A DNA stretch of 64,000 nt from Pomacea canaliculata (Eukaryota; Mollusca; Gastropoda; Architaenioglossa; Ampullariidae): the NCBI RefSeq assembly GCF_003073045.1, contig NC_037596.1:8327416-8391415 (forward strand), read 5' to 3'. A model generated the notes under the pieces. The model was not told the origin of the DNA, did not search any database, and worked only from the letters and a program-made list of their open reading frames with translations. The translations under genes were made by a program, and so were the position numbers. Of the stretch, positions 12,590-26,500 are shown in pieces (the stretch's first letter is position 1; the number at the start of each line of letters is the position of its first letter).

Positions 12590-14170
12590 GCCAGGACTTC
12601 CTCCAGGCTCCTTGCTCTGCTTCTGAGGAAAACTCTCGAGTGAGAAACAATAACAACAAGGATGTGAGCTGACGGAAGTGAAACTAGTGAAGTGGCCATC
12701 ACATCTTTGTGATTTAATTAGGGCATCCTTGACAATATTTGTGACACAGGGACGGTTTACCGCATGCACGCACAACCACAAGTTGATCAGTGAATCAAAT
12801 TCGTAAAAATGGCATGCAGACATATTTTATGAACTCTTGCGACTTAAATATTTTGTTTTTAGAGTCGGATATATGTACTTGTTTACTGCTCTTTCAATGC
12901 GAGAAGCTATTGGTGAGCTGGGATGTAAAATATGAAATATAGAAAAGACAAAATTCTTGTCGTGACATGCACGGTTAAAACACCGAATGTATAGAATGAA
13001 GAATGAAGAAGTAAATTAGGAAGGAAGCACTATGACAATAATTCTGTACTGTCACAGGGACCGTAGTCATGTCGCCCTGCCTACAGTGTGCGTGTGTGTT
13101 AATGTGTGTCTTTGTTTGTGTGTGTGTTAGAGAGTGCGTGTGTCTGTTTGTTGGGTGCGTGAAGGTATGTGATGACCCGAAGATCGGGCTGGTGTAGCAA
13201 CTTTATCTTTTTGTCTGCTGGTGCAAAATTATGGAGCCTAGAGTTCACATGTTCAAGTATGAAAGAAAAAGTCAAAAGTAGAAAGCCAGAGTTTGACATA
13301 CAGACTTTCCTCTGAGAATAAAATAGTTGATTAATGCCATAACAACATTAACACAAGTTTAAAATAGAAAATTTATTTACACACTGCTACAATTTTTTGA
13401 AGGTGAAGCAATGTTTTTTTGTTTTTTTTTTTTCATGTAGAATCATGCCTATGCTATACACGAACACACAGACATTCAAGTAGTACAAATAGCTGATATA
13501 TCTGTCAGCGATCCCATTATTTTGCAGTGAACTTTGACTAACTGCCAGAGTATATAAGCTTTTAGAGCATATTATACCCGAAAGATTGATCAAACCAATT
13601 CATCTTTCCATAATAAGCTACTAAATGCTAGTTACATTAGATGTGCTTATTATTGCTTACAGGCAGATTGAAAATGGGAAAACCTTTCATAATTAAGTTA
13701 TAATCTTTAAAGATATTGTATTCATTTACTGCAGTTTTCTGTTATTGCTGCTGTTTAAAATATTGTATTGAAGTTCCAAGTTTATTCTTTCTCAATAATT
13801 TCGGCTGCACTAGTTGCACGACAACATGACTATATGCATGACGAAAATATAAAATTATATGAGGATGAGTTCAGTTACAATATTTTTACAACTGAAGGCT
13901 ATACACAAAAATAAACATTTTCTCTTTATATACAAATCACTGCAAAATCACCAGCCAAAAAATCCTCCCCCCCCCTTAAAAAAAACAAACAAACAAACAA
14001 ACACAGAGGGAATCAAGATAGTGAAAAATGCTATTTTGGATATAAAGTATGTAATTAATTAGTTACTGGCTTTCCACACTTAACCATGTTGTGTAGACAA
14101 TTATTACTGTGTTTTCTGTCCGTTCTCTCGCCTTCATTTAATGTAACATTGCTTATGACATAACGCAACT
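12590..14170. other. Intergenic stretch between C and the B tail
   Basis: The part at about 13,220-13,600 resembles the upstream flanks of A (11,380-11,700) and B (21,030-21,300) at lower identity, showing that C arose from the same duplicated unit. No gene is seen otherwise. Confidence 0.5.
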
Positions 14171-14172
14171 GG

Positions 14173-14291
14173 TTATATCACTGTTCTTTGTGTTCTGTGT
14201 TGTTGTTTTGCTTTGACCGGCTTTTTTATCATGGCGAATGTCAAGTTTTCATAAATTTCACCCAGGGAAGAAGGTGCGGTAGATTTCTGAG
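14173..14291 (-). CDS. Gene B terminal tail exon with a YENL motif
   Basis: After the acceptor CCTATTTTCAG, phase-1 reading gives QKSTAPSSLGEIYENLTFAM and then a basic stretch ending at TAA. YENL fits a YxN SH2-type docking pattern and corresponds to YQNV in the terminal exons of D, E and F. The exon was found from splice signals and phase, not from a long open frame. Confidence 0.55.
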
Positions 14292-14803
14292 CTGAAAATA
14301 GGAAAAAAAAATAAAATAAGCAGAATGAAGTTGATGTAGCAATAAAAAGATATTGGAGACAATGTTGTGACAGCTTTAAAATGATGGATGGTATTTACTT
14401 CATGAGAAACTCTAATGACACCATTTAAACTACGAAATATTTGAGTTATATTTTGCATTCAAGAACAAAAAAAGGATAGCACGATTTTTTAAAATTCCAC
14501 GAGACTAATTTATGAAGAGAAGCGATGGCCATGTATTAATTGGGACATATCTGTATTTATATCTAGATTGTCACATTTGTTAGGATGGGACGAATGTACG
14601 ATGTATTTCTAGAACCTAGGAACCAGTGTTTCTACAATTTTGTTTATTGTGCTAAGTACAAGTCATCTAGAGACAAAAATTTTGAATTCTTCTCGATCTT
14701 TAAAGAAAAGCAAAATGATTATGCTCAATAATAGCAGTGAATGTGAACAGCTGTTATTACTTTTTTCTTGTTACATACACTGTAAATATAGAGGAAAACT
14801 TAC

Positions 14804-14899
14804 ATTTGTCAGTAGGAGTATCAGGACCTGCTCTCATCGTGTCGTATGCGTTATTCATACTCAGACCTGCGTCCTGACTGGGTTTGTCGTACATTTGGT
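14804..14899 (-). CDS. Gene B first tail exon with a YDTM motif
   Basis: A 96-nt phase 1-1 exon with acceptor TTTAAG and donor GTAAGT. It encodes QMYDKPSQDAGLSMNNAYDT then MRAGPDTPTDK. The length equals the first tail exon of D and E (96 nt each). The tyrosine of YDTM has 13 residues after it in the exon, the same as YAGL in D and E. YxxM is the classic PI3-kinase SH2 docking pattern. Confidence 0.6.
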
Positions 14900-15218
14900 C
14901 TTAAATGAAGAAACAAAATATATTATTCGTAGTAAAGGGATTGAACTCTTGTGGTTTGTATTCCTTTAACATCATAAAATAAAGCATTCATTCACAATGA
15001 CTAACTACTCATCCTAACTACCCACGTCCATTTTTTTTAAATACTAGTTTGAATTTCTACAGACAGTGACATATAAGCTACATGCTAGGATGTTAGTTAT
15101 TTCTACACTACAAACACACAAGAAAAATAAAGTAAAAAAAAAAAGGACGTACATTTTTATAACGCTAAACTGACTCAATTTGTCTTTTAATTAAGAAGCT
15201 TGTATTAATATGTCATTA

Positions 15219-15220
<2 letters not shown>

Positions 15221-15284
<64 letters not shown>
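15221..15284. repeat. (ATT)n microsatellite at the A/B duplication border
   Basis: About 21 ATT units. Homology with block A (from 1,507) starts directly at the right side of this repeat. Confidence 0.9.
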
Positions 15285-17621
15285 GCATTGAAAACTATTG
15301 TTCCTTTGCCTAACGAGCTCAATCAAACTAGATGCCGGTCAAGGGACGACTGACTGATATAAATCTGCTTTATTAATCATCATCATCATAATCATCATTA
15401 TCTAACATTGCTAGATTATATGATAGCTGCATATTCTGACAACTGTTACATTACCTCTCTGAAATCGTCGACTTCTCCAGATAACAACCACCACCACCAC
15501 ACCTACCACCAGTATTTCTATGGTCAGGGTAACGCCTATACCAGTGCCCACACCTTTACTCATGGAGTTCCCATTGGTCTTCACACCCTGTCAGCATCAA
15601 ACAAGAATAGGATACAGTTACTTCAGTCTTAAGCAGTTTTTAATCATACGCTTTTACACATTAGTCCTGATAAACATCCTTTTGTTTACTTTACCACGAC
15701 GAGGTGTCTAACATTGACCTGACCTCACCTGACAACGTCAGTGTGACAATGGCGCTGGCTGTGTGTCTTGGTTGACATGATTGGTGACAGTGCACGTCAC
15801 TTCTTCCCGTCATCCTCTTCTTTGTCGACTATGATGACACACCTGGAGCCCTGTTGGTCTTTACACATCCCGTTCCCACGTAAACATGTCACAGGTCGAG
15901 GGCTTGACCCCAGGTGCCTCACAGGTAAGGATCACGAGGCACTTGCCAGGTGTAGAAATAGTGTGGTACTGGATGTTTATGTGGACCTTATCTGGTCCAT
16001 CTGAAAAGTATTTGTCGTACAGATCCTTGGGATCTTTTTAGGTTTTCCTGCTACCGTAAACTTAAACTCTAGTTATCTAATTTTCGTACTTTCGTATTTG
16101 AAAAGAGTTTTTATCTACTTGGGCAGTAAAATCCAAATCAGTGAAAAATAAAAACCGTTACTTTGGTAGGATCAAGATGCAAACGCCTTCGCCTGACCTG
16201 AAACGTTGAGGATGATGCTGGTGTTGGCTTTGTGGTCGTTGTTAACGTTGTTGATGACTGAGCACGTGACCTCCTTCCCGTCATCCTTTTTACCTTTGAA
16301 GGTAAGTTTACAATGAAAACCTCGCTGACCGTAGCACAGGCCGCCCCACGTGACCATTTCTGACTTCAAGGGCTGGACATTCCTTGCCTCGCATACCAGG
16401 GTTACATTGGATGTGTCGTCTGGAGGTAAGTAGACATGGCCTCTGGTCGCCGGGTAGGAAGCAAGGAATGTCTCGTAGCTATTGTCTTTTCGAAAAAGAA
16501 TAATGTAGGGCTTAATGACCACGTCATCCGGTCCATCTGAAAATGTCACAGGCAAAGATCAGAAATATTTCTCTTCAAACGTGTGAACATTTACTTTTTC
16601 AAACGATTGATTTTATTGAAAACTACAATAAATGTGTCATAATTTATGCTTCCTTCTGTTGTAAAAAGTTTTCTGTTGTTTTAATTTCTGCCTTTACCGT
16701 TCGATCGTTGTGTTAATCTAAAGGCTAGCTGTGTCATCGGAACAGAAAGTAATTTTATAAATATTGTCATAAAAACGCTCACTTTTGTGTGTTTACATCA
16801 ACAGTTTCTTTCCTTTTTTGGGTCACTCCATGTTTCTGTTGCTTCTTGCAAACTGTGATCCTTAACAGTGACATCATCAATTTCTTTCATCTTGCTGTAC
16901 TTACAGGTGAATAACTATCAGTTAAATTAAATAAACAGTATCTCATTTACTAATATAAGTTTGTAAGGGACTGTCCTGCACAAGTAATAATTTTTGTCTT
17001 CGTACTCACACGCCACCGTTATATTTATCTCTGAACGTTTATCGTAAAGCCATTCCACTTCACACACGAGTTTTTCCCCTTGGTGGCTGCGGTTAATGAT
17101 GTCGGACGGAAGCGGAAGTTGTTTGACGCCGTAGTCACCGGAAGTTAGAACTCGTTCTCCTACACGCCAGTCAGTCTGCCCTCCGGGTTCCCTAGACTCT
17201 GGGTGTTACAGCTGCATCTGAAGGGACCCTCCTCGGGAATGTAGGTAAGGTCACAAACTATTTGTGGCGTGGATGACTCTTTGACCTCTGAGAAAGAGCA
17301 CTTAAGCGAATTAATTTGCTTCAAATACAAAATCATGTTAATCTTGACATAATAATAACAGATTAGCTTCAAACCTGTAAATGATTAACGGAAATAAACT
17401 TGAAAAAGGTTGCACTGCCCAAGATTATTTCGTGGACTTACATGCTGTCCATGCCATCAGTCCCCCAGCTATCAACATAAGTATTCCACCAACCAATCCG
17501 CTGGTCTTTTAATACGTGGCAGAAGTAGTAAAAGGAAAAATCTTTTAGTAGAAGTAATGAGAATGAAATTTTTTTTTTAATTTATTTTTTTTCCTTTGAA
17601 ACTTTGAGATCGAGGTAAGAG

Positions 17622-17626
<5 letters not shown>

Positions 17627-17682
<56 letters not shown>
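17627..17682. repeat. (ATT)n microsatellite in a gene B intron
   Basis: About 18 units. The matching place in gene A (about 6,793-6,805) has only a short TTATTAT, so this expanded after the duplication. Confidence 0.85.
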
Positions 17683-17683
<1 letters not shown>

Positions 17684-20674
17684 AACATATTCTGGTGTAA
17701 GAAATCTGGGAATAAGACATGCGGCTAGCATAAACTTACATCTGAACACAACAAAGTTACTTTGGCACTAACATGTAGTTACCTCCCCTTTCGTTAAGTC
17801 TTTCAAGTCTGGCACCAGGGTAAACGACTACTGTGGATAAACATGTGAGGTTAACATGACTGTCAAACTGTGACTTGAAGGAAGTGAGCTGGAAGTAGCC
17901 CACGTTGTATACCAAATATGACTCATTGTATGGCACCAGTGTTTTGTTGAGTGTAGAATTCTGTAAATAAAAGTAAGAGCGGAATAAAAGACATGTTAAA
18001 AAATTTCATGATATTTAAAAATCTTGCTGGTCATTATTGTAGTCAAATAGACTTTTCTGCCTCCAGCGCCACCTGCTTTGATTACAGTGCATTGTTATTT
18101 GTATCTAGACATGGCGTCCGCAATTACAGTGTCAGCTTTAACATTATTAATGATCATGTTATCAGATGTGGTAAGACAGAACAGCAATAAATCGAAAATA
18201 TAATTAGATTAACGATGTATTTTCCAGGTGGCCAACACTCACCAAGGAGGTACAGTTGAGCTTGGCTCCATAGTTATCAAGAGCGGAGAAGATTTTTGCG
18301 ACCTTAAAACTAGTAATTAGAGTCCAGTCATCGCGGTTTACCACCATACTGTCGTGTCGGTGACTCCATAATTGTCTTATTAACAGAAGAAAATGTTAAA
18401 TAGTGTGAACAATTAGAAAAGAGCTAGAAAATCGTTCTTAAATGTTTTGAGCTTGCTTTATTGCAGCCCATCTGCATCCATTAAAATACAGAATGTGGTC
18501 AAGATCGTTGGCTTTGTACAGCTGTGGTGTCGTTACTGGTGGTGAAAACGTTGCGTAGGAAGACGCAGCCTTAAAGGCTAACCCGAGCGCAACATTTGTG
18601 TCCTTTATGATCCGATTAAATTCATCTTAAAATAATGAGAATACCGAGAAATGCATCTTCTCTCCTATAATTCATCTTATACTGACGAATCTATTCTTAG
18701 AAATACCGCCCATTTGTCACTTCCTGTTTTCTTGACAAATCCAGGTGTAATTAAGAGAAAAACATTAATATAATATAATAATATCACTCGTGACTCATCA
18801 TTAAATATCACAGGTAATGTTTCTGTGTTATTGTATGATCTATTTCCAGCGATTTTAGCTGAGCGCTCGGGTTAGCCTTTAACTGTGACTAGAGGGTAGA
18901 CCTATTAAACTGGAGTTCTTAGATAAATTCTAAAATGTTATTGAAAAGGCAATGTTTAAGTTCTACAAAATATTGTTAAGGTCAACAGTCCTTTTATTCG
19001 TACTTACAGTAAACGTCCAGTGTACTGTTGACAGAGAGTTCACTTCCGCTGGTGAGACGTTCTTTACACACCACGGTGCCCGCCCACTCCCGGGTGACAT
19101 TCACAGAGACAAGCCTAGAACTCGAGTAGTTAATTCGTTTCACATCTATTTTCTGACTATATGATGGTATGCATCCCTCCCCATTGCACATTCCCATATG
19201 TATCTTCGGTCCACGTAAAGGTATGATGTACCAGTCGATCATGGAGTATTTAGAGAACTGGTTACATGACACCATCACCTGGTTGCCAGACAGCTCCTCA
19301 ACTTCGTTGTTGGACGATATGTTAATAGCTGTTGACGTATCAAATAAAAAGACCCAAATGATAGCCTCACATGTTGAATATCTTGTATATAAAATATATT
19401 AAAATAAATTCTTTCTAACTGTACAAGCAGCGAGTTTGCCGACACTTTGCTAATGTGATCTCTGGTAGTCAACTCGAATTCTATTTGTTACGCTGACCAC
19501 GCAGACATCCAAAGCTATTACAAAACTTTGATAAGAGTTCATTATATATCTACATTATTTTCAATCGCAATATAATAGCCAGTCATGTTTGTGGACCATA
19601 ATGCTGCAATTCAAATACTAGCTGAGTGTTTTAAATTTTATCATCAGTCAGGACATATTTGTCACCTGTCTGTAAAAGTGCTAACCCCACCGATGACCGG
19701 TAACAGTCAAGGGACAAATAAACGAATGAATGAATAAAGGTAATAAAAGGTTAAATGGCATGAATATTGAAAAAGTAAAATTTTAATAATTATTGAAAAG
19801 CCCCACGATCAAATAAAACGTGTGAAAATTAATCTTGAAGTGTAAAAAAAAAATATGTATCTTCTCTCAAGCTACTAAAAGAAAATAAATCGTATGAACT
19901 CCAACTGTCACAATATTTCGCTTGTTGTGATTTCAGTGGAAGATGTATGTTAGAGTAGCAGTGTTTAATCAGAATTAGTTCTTAAAAAAGAAGTAAGAAA
20001 GTAATTTTTCAAAAGCAAAACATGTAGTGGTTAGTGATAGGATACTAATGTGGATGTTGTAGTAGTAATAACGGTGAACTAATGTAAGAATATTATTAGT
20101 CCAATGACATTTATACTGTTGTACAAATAGAGTGTTAGAGACTGTGTGCTACTGAAATCCAAAGGTCCACATACCCAGTATCCTGTGACACAATGATGAG
20201 AAAGATCAGGAGAGGTGTCACCACTGGAGCAAGTGGATGCGCCATCTTGCCACTAAACACTCGTGTCATTCAGGCCTTTTTTGGTTGTCCCAGGCTCATT
20301 TGCCGGAATAAATCTCATGGTAAGCCGGTTGTGAGCTGACGGAAGGAAGTGTGTCTGGCAGTCTTTGTGGTTGTGATACGTGGATGGCGTGGACAATGTT
20401 TCTGAGAGATAGTGACAGTTGACCCCACACATGCACGACCACATGCGACTGAGTACTTGAATTTGTGAACCCACCTGCAGAAATCCTATTTACAATGCCA
20501 TTATATTTGATATCATCTTGTTGAATACGGATGCAAGTACTTGTCTACACGAAATAAAACGCAAATAGTTGTATGTTAAGTTTTGCAACAGGCGCGTGAA
20601 ACATGAGAAGTAGGAAACACTTTTTTTTGTTGTTTTGATGTTATTAAGTAATGTTACGTAATTCGTCCATGCTG

Positions 20675-20738
<64 letters not shown>

Positions 20739-20756
20739 GTCGTCGTCGTCGTCGTC
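20675..20756. repeat. (CAT)n(CGT)n microsatellite
   Basis: About 21 CAT units followed by six CGT units upstream of gene B. Confidence 0.9.
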
Positions 20757-21399
20757 CCTTTAACTGGGGCTGGCGGACTTGGACTTTAATACACACACTG
20801 CACAGGGTCTTGTTTACAACTCTTACAGACAACGATCAGTTTTTCACATTTCATTGGAAATCCACCGGTGGAAAAAAAAGCCCACGCACATGGGATAAAT
20901 TGCATACATAGCTGTGTGTGTGTTTTGGATACGTAAATAATGGACGGAAACCACAATACTGTTTTAGTGTACTACCTTTGTGTTTTGTTCACCTGCGCAA
21001 GCGTATCAAGTGTAAGGGAAAAGGTCAAAGGTAGGTCACGCCTAGTTGCGTCAGGAAGCTTTTGACAAACGGATTTTCCTTCCAACATAAAATAGTTGAT
21101 TAATTCCGTAGATTTATTAACCCAAGTTTAAAAGAGACAATTCAGTGACATTTTCCTTGAACGGGAAGCATCGTAAGTCTGTCTATTGTATCAGCTACTT
21201 AATACACACCAGCAGACACACGTGTATTACAAGCAGAGAAATATTTCTGTCGGTTGTTTTTGTCGGTAACTTTAGCTGACTGAGTTCATAAGCTTCCAAA
21301 GCATTTTATGCCAGATTTTAGTTTTATTTTATGTGCATGTAGAATTTATTACTTATAGTCACACTGAAACTGAAAAAAACTGTTCATAATGCATTGAAT

Positions 21400-23590
21400 C
21401 AACTGCAGCAAGTAAAAGCGAAAGTTTTATTTAACTGGAGGGCTTTGCAGTCGAAGTGAGCGAACAGGATCCTGTAGAACTGTAACTTTATTCAAAAATA
21501 TTGTTCCAAAAATATTATTTACAATATTATGTTACTTATGTTACACAGACTGCTGCCGTTCTTGCACAACATATTATTATTTGTTTTCGTAGAAATAATT
21601 ATATTTCTTTAAAATATATCCAATGATGCCTTTTAAATAAAATGTATTTCCTATAATGTTGATATTTTCACCCATTGTCTGCTCGCTAGAAATATTTTAC
21701 AATCTGTTATCAGTGCTGACTTTAAAATACAAAATTGTCATGGCTAAACCAAAAGAGAAAAACAACAAAGCAAATGCGAAAAAGAATAGTTTATGAATAT
21801 TTTACTTTGTATTTCATGGACAGTTTTTGCTGAAGCGTCCCACACTCACTTTGGTTCTATATATTTCTATATAATATTTATATAAAGGACGACGAACATA
21901 TCTAGTAAAATAAAGGGACAATGAAGATCCCAGATGCATTATGAACATTTTCTGTATTTTAAAAAAAACGAATGCTATCTTTTTTATTATTATTTGCTAT
22001 CGAAATTTCAAAAATAGATTCAAATTTATATCCCTGATAACTACTTCTTACCTCTTGGATGGAAAATTTTAATAGTTTAATTGTCTTAGCTTCGTCTATG
22101 GTTTTACCGATGATATCTTAAACTCTTGATACAAATACGAAACACAAACTCATGTTTTAAGTTCCTAGACTTTTGCTACGACCTATAAAAATTTACCTTG
22201 AGATTTAGAGTATTTTCTGTATAGAAATGATAGACTACTGCACGTGTCTTATGACTTGCTCTTTGACCTTTGGGGAAACATCTCCATTCGTCGTTATCTT
22301 CTCTCGGCAAGAGGACCTGTCTGCACATCGTCCATCGAAAAAAGAAGATTTGAATGACAAAAGCGTATGCAAGACGAGACCTTACAACTATTTGGTGCAA
22401 ATTTGAGTCAACTGTCTTGTGATAAATTTGATACATACGTAGAACTGTCACAGACTGTTAAGAAAAGTTGAAGTAGATGAGTATCTGAATCCACTCAGAT
22501 TGCAATCATTTTCTACCTTTATCTCACTGTTTACTATATCTGTCTCTCGTTGACACTATACTTCTACTTCTGTCAGTATATCTCTATCTGTCTCGGTCAC
22601 TATCTCTCTATCTCTGTTAAACTTCTCTTTGTGTGCTTTTTTTACACCTCACTCAGTGCTAACATCACAGTCAGGGACTCCACATCATCTAAGTTCATCC
22701 CAATCAGTGTTGTGAACCATATGTGCATAGTATTTCTCTCAGAGCTTGGTCAAGCTCCCATTATGCAGCAAAGATATTGAAGCCAAAATAATCTGCTTTT
22801 GAGATTTTCTTCTTTGGGTGTGGTCCCAATAAAAGCATTCCTCATTAACTCATTAACTTGTCACCTTTCTTATAATAAAAATATGACCACTCTGAAACTT
22901 TTCCGTCAAGGTGGATTGAGGGGTATGTATCACAGAAGCTACTCATCTCTCCTGCTTCCTTTCAAGTCCCAATTATCTATGCAGTCGGACACCATTAACC
23001 CTCCTGTGTTTTAATTTCTTTATTAAAGATCACAGACTTTTAAAAGCCTATACAGAGATAAAGTTAAACTAATTTTTTGAAAGACAATAATTTTAGCGAC
23101 TCCTCGTGTGTTGTGTAATTAATGAATACTATTTGAATATTTCTTGAGTATGTATTGAATATATTTAACGAGCTTTTGAAATTGTGAAAATTATGAAATT
23201 AAAATGATACTTTTTAATTATTAAACCTTTTTAGGGATAGGTATGTTGTACATAAGACAGTGTCTCGTCGGTAATCTAAATAACTCACGGTGTGAACATA
23301 AATACATGAAGAGTTCTAAATGAAATGGAAGAAATGAAGTCTAAGGGTATTGTTGGTCTAGAATTGCTGTATTGCAACATTTGCTCCACAACGGTTACAT
23401 GAGAGAATTATTACCGTTGAATACACTAAAAAAAGGAATACCTGTGAGTACTGTCGGTCATTGCATGTTCTCTTTGAGTAAACGATTTTCATGCAAGGTT
23501 CACTACTTTTGTCACCGAAGTCTCAACTCTGTTTTGTGGTTACCTTTTAACAGTATCACAATGACTGCGAGATTCGATCATTGAACCTTT
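21400..23590. other. Intergenic region, no gene recognised
   Basis: AT-rich sequence with a TCTCTATCTGT-rich low-complexity patch at about 22,500-22,630. No domain-bearing reading frame or clear repeat was recognised. Confidence 0.4.
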
Positions 23591-23594
23591 CATC

Positions 23595-26500
23595 TTATGA
23601 TAAGGAGCTCACTTCCAACTTCTTCAGCATCCGCTCCTCCTCGGCACGGCGCCACTTCTCTAGCAACAGGTTTAAAGTGTAGAGAAAAGGATTCAAAGCA
23701 GAGTTGAGTGGCAACACAAAGATGACCATAGCCACACTAACTTCACTAGGAACAGGAATTCCTAAAGCAGCCATGATGCTGACCATTCCTACTGGAAACC
23801 AACACAGAAAGTCCGACACCACCACCGTGGCCAGGCGGCGAGCTATGATGATATCGTTGGATTTCTTGGTCGAGTTTACCTTCATAGAGTTCACTCGCAC
23901 TGACCAGTAAATACAGATCTGACCAGCTGCTATAAACACAAACAAACCATGTTAAAGATGATCATAACACCGAAAGAATAACTACGACCTTTGAAGTTTT
24001 TTCGTAATATCGGAAGCGGGATACAGATACCGTTTTGACTATAAAACTCCCAGTGAGAAAGAAAAGGCAACAAAGGAACAGCTGCTAGGAGTAAAGCCCA
24101 CAGCCCAGCCAGTCCACACGCCACGAGGCTGACCAGGGCTCAAACCGGAATTTACTGAAACGGAAATCGGAGAACGAGAAAACGGTCGAGAGTTATGAGA
24201 CAGATGATCAAAGCCGACACCTCGCTGGACATGAAGGACAAGAAGCCGGCCACGTTGCACGTCCTGCTGACTTTCCACTGAATGTCGTGCCATAGGTAAA
24301 TGGAGCGGTAGGTCTCGTCTGCTACACCCAGTATGGCTAGATACACTCCCATAAAGAAGTCAGCTATACTCAGGTTGGTAACAAACACATTGAAACCTGA
24401 AACCGAAAAGTTCTTCTGGAGAAGCTGTCTCAAGAGAAAGCCGCCAGCGTTACCCGTAATGGACAAAACACAGAACATCCACAGGAACACGCGGTAGACA
24501 TCTGATCGCAACAGGTCATCGCACGATGAAATTTCATCAGCTGGAGCGAAACATGATCCGCTTTCAAACGAGTCCGGGAGGTTCTGAGAACAACATAGTT
24601 TATAATTATCAGAATAAACAGCGCGGAGATATCGTGATGTCTTGAGAATATTTCGAGGAAATACCTCCAAGTGGGTTATTTCTCATGTCTAACGTGTTCA
24701 GGTTTGGTAGGTAGATGAAACCGTTATCTGTTATCGTTGCAATCTGATTGTACGAAATGTTCAGAACTTTAATACTCGAAAAATTAAGAAACGCTTTACT
24801 GTCCAATACTGTTATCGACATGCGAGTGATATCCACAGTTTCAAGATTTTTGTGTAAATAAGGAAAACCGCCATTCAACAAATTAACAAGAGGATTTCCA
24901 GCTAACCGCAACTCTTTTAAGTTAATTAATAACGAGAATGAGGTAAGGTCAAAGGTAGTTATATAATTATCACTAAGATCTAGGGTCCGGAGGTTTTGTA
25001 GATGAACTGATATCACAGAAGTCAGTCTACAGAAAGCTAGACTCAACCAAACAAGATATAAGTTAGAAGAAACGTCTGTCAGAGTCATACCTGAATGTCT
25101 ACCGTCTAGGTAACGCAAGTTCGAGAAAATTTTGTGTCGGAAATGGTTCTGTTACAGATGAATTGCCAGTCCTTGACAAACACATTCATGAGGACAGTGA
25201 AGTCCACAGAAAGTCTCATCGTCGTGTTGCGGACACTGTGGCCAGCCGTCACACACGTTGTCGCCATGGACACAAACACGTGACCCACGACAACGATAGA
25301 AGCCCGGACAGGTGTATCGCTGACAGTCCTCCTCGTCCTCGTGGGAGGGACAGTCGTACACACCGTTACACCGCACGTACACAGGCAGACAGTAAGCCGA
25401 CTCACCTGCACACCGGAAGTGCGTTTGTGGACATGACTCAGAAGTTTCGAGAGGTACTTGGTAAAAATCACCTTGACCATCAAAAAAAATTATCGACGGA
25501 GGGAAAAGTCGTGTCTTTTCCGGATACTTATAAAAATAAGAATATGTACAATCCTCGTCTGATTTGTCCCAGCAATCTGCATACATATCACAAAAGTTAT
25601 TATAGAGAATGCACTGTCCACTACGACAGGTAAACTCTGGACAGGTATGTTGGTGTTCACACAAGTTCTCGTCAGATCCATCGAGACAATCCTGCCTGAA
25701 ATCACAAACCAAACTATAAGGCAGAGTGGCGAGATGGTCGTCACAAGTAAACATTTGTGTTGTGATGGAAATGTCCAAGTCACTGACAGTTTGACAATAC
25801 AACGGAAGGCCAATTGCTCCACATGCGGTCTTTGGGTCACATGATAAAAGGAGTGCGTCACGTGACCTGAACGACAGTAGGAGACAGATATGTTCGTATT
25901 GTTCCAAAGGAATAAACTGTGATGCTGGAGACATGCAGGAAGCTGGCTGAGTCTGTGTTTTGAGTAGAGCATCATATTCACACACAACTCTCTTAGCATC
26001 AGATGAAGCACATTCTTTCAACAGTACTCGCAGAGGGCTGGACGTAGTCATAGAAACCACAAACTTTTCTCAAAAGATCTTCACGAAAAAGTTGCGTTGT
26101 GTTGGTTTCGTAAGAGATGGTGTTATCAGCCCACTGGAATGTGTATCTGTAATACTTTGGCCAGTTCGCTTTAGACATTCTCAAGCCGATCAAAACCCTC
26201 TGGTGATTTTTTCCATATTCAAACAGTTTTGAGAAAGCTTTCCATTCTTCATCAGATTTCATGCTAGCTACGTTTCCCCCATGCTTTTCACATTCATCAT
26301 CTAAGATGTCCAATGAAAGAGATTTTGCTTCAATATATATGTAACATTTGTTACCAACGCGACTGATCCATTACAGGCGGGACGGCTGTAGGGACAATGA
26401 GGACCCTCGTCCTCTCCTCCTTGGCACTCCTGCTCCAGGTTGCACTCCAGGTGTTCTTTGAATGCGTGGTAATATTGCACGGAACAATCCCACAGACCGC

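Larger units (their letters stand above)
14173..20245 (-). pseudogene. Gene B: five-Ig receptor, paralogue of A with broken frames
   Basis: The exons match gene A one for one: signal 20,175-20,245, Ig1 19,008-19,328, Ig2a 18,243-18,375, Ig2b 17,783-17,960, Ig3 17,010-17,287, Ig4 16,198-16,536, Ig5 15,729-16,000, transmembrane 15,455-15,587. Two tail exons follow, at 14,804-14,899 and 14,173-14,291. Compared with A, length changes break the frame in the signal exon (+1), Ig2a (+2), Ig3 (-1), Ig5 (-1, then a stop) and transmembrane exon (+4, then a stop). Ig1, Ig2b, Ig4 and both tail exons stay open. It is most simply a recent pseudogene. Assembly error is less likely, since A, E and G show no such breaks. 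Confidence 0.75.
15290..21395. repeat. Segmental duplication, copy 2 (matches 1,507-11,765)
   Basis: Near-identical segments in the same order and strand include 15,292-15,600 with 1,508-1,810, 16,140-16,560 with 5,400-5,790, 18,220-19,500 with 7,360-8,640, 20,150-20,480 with 9,280-9,680, and 20,935-21,390 with 11,285-11,760. Copy 1 is longer because of the Harbinger element, a block of about 230 bp at 5,160-5,390 and the insertion at 9,890-11,060. Confidence 0.88.

Noticed and set aside
20651..20911. Poly-histidine frame
   Set aside because: Read from the CAT/CGT microsatellite upstream of gene B.
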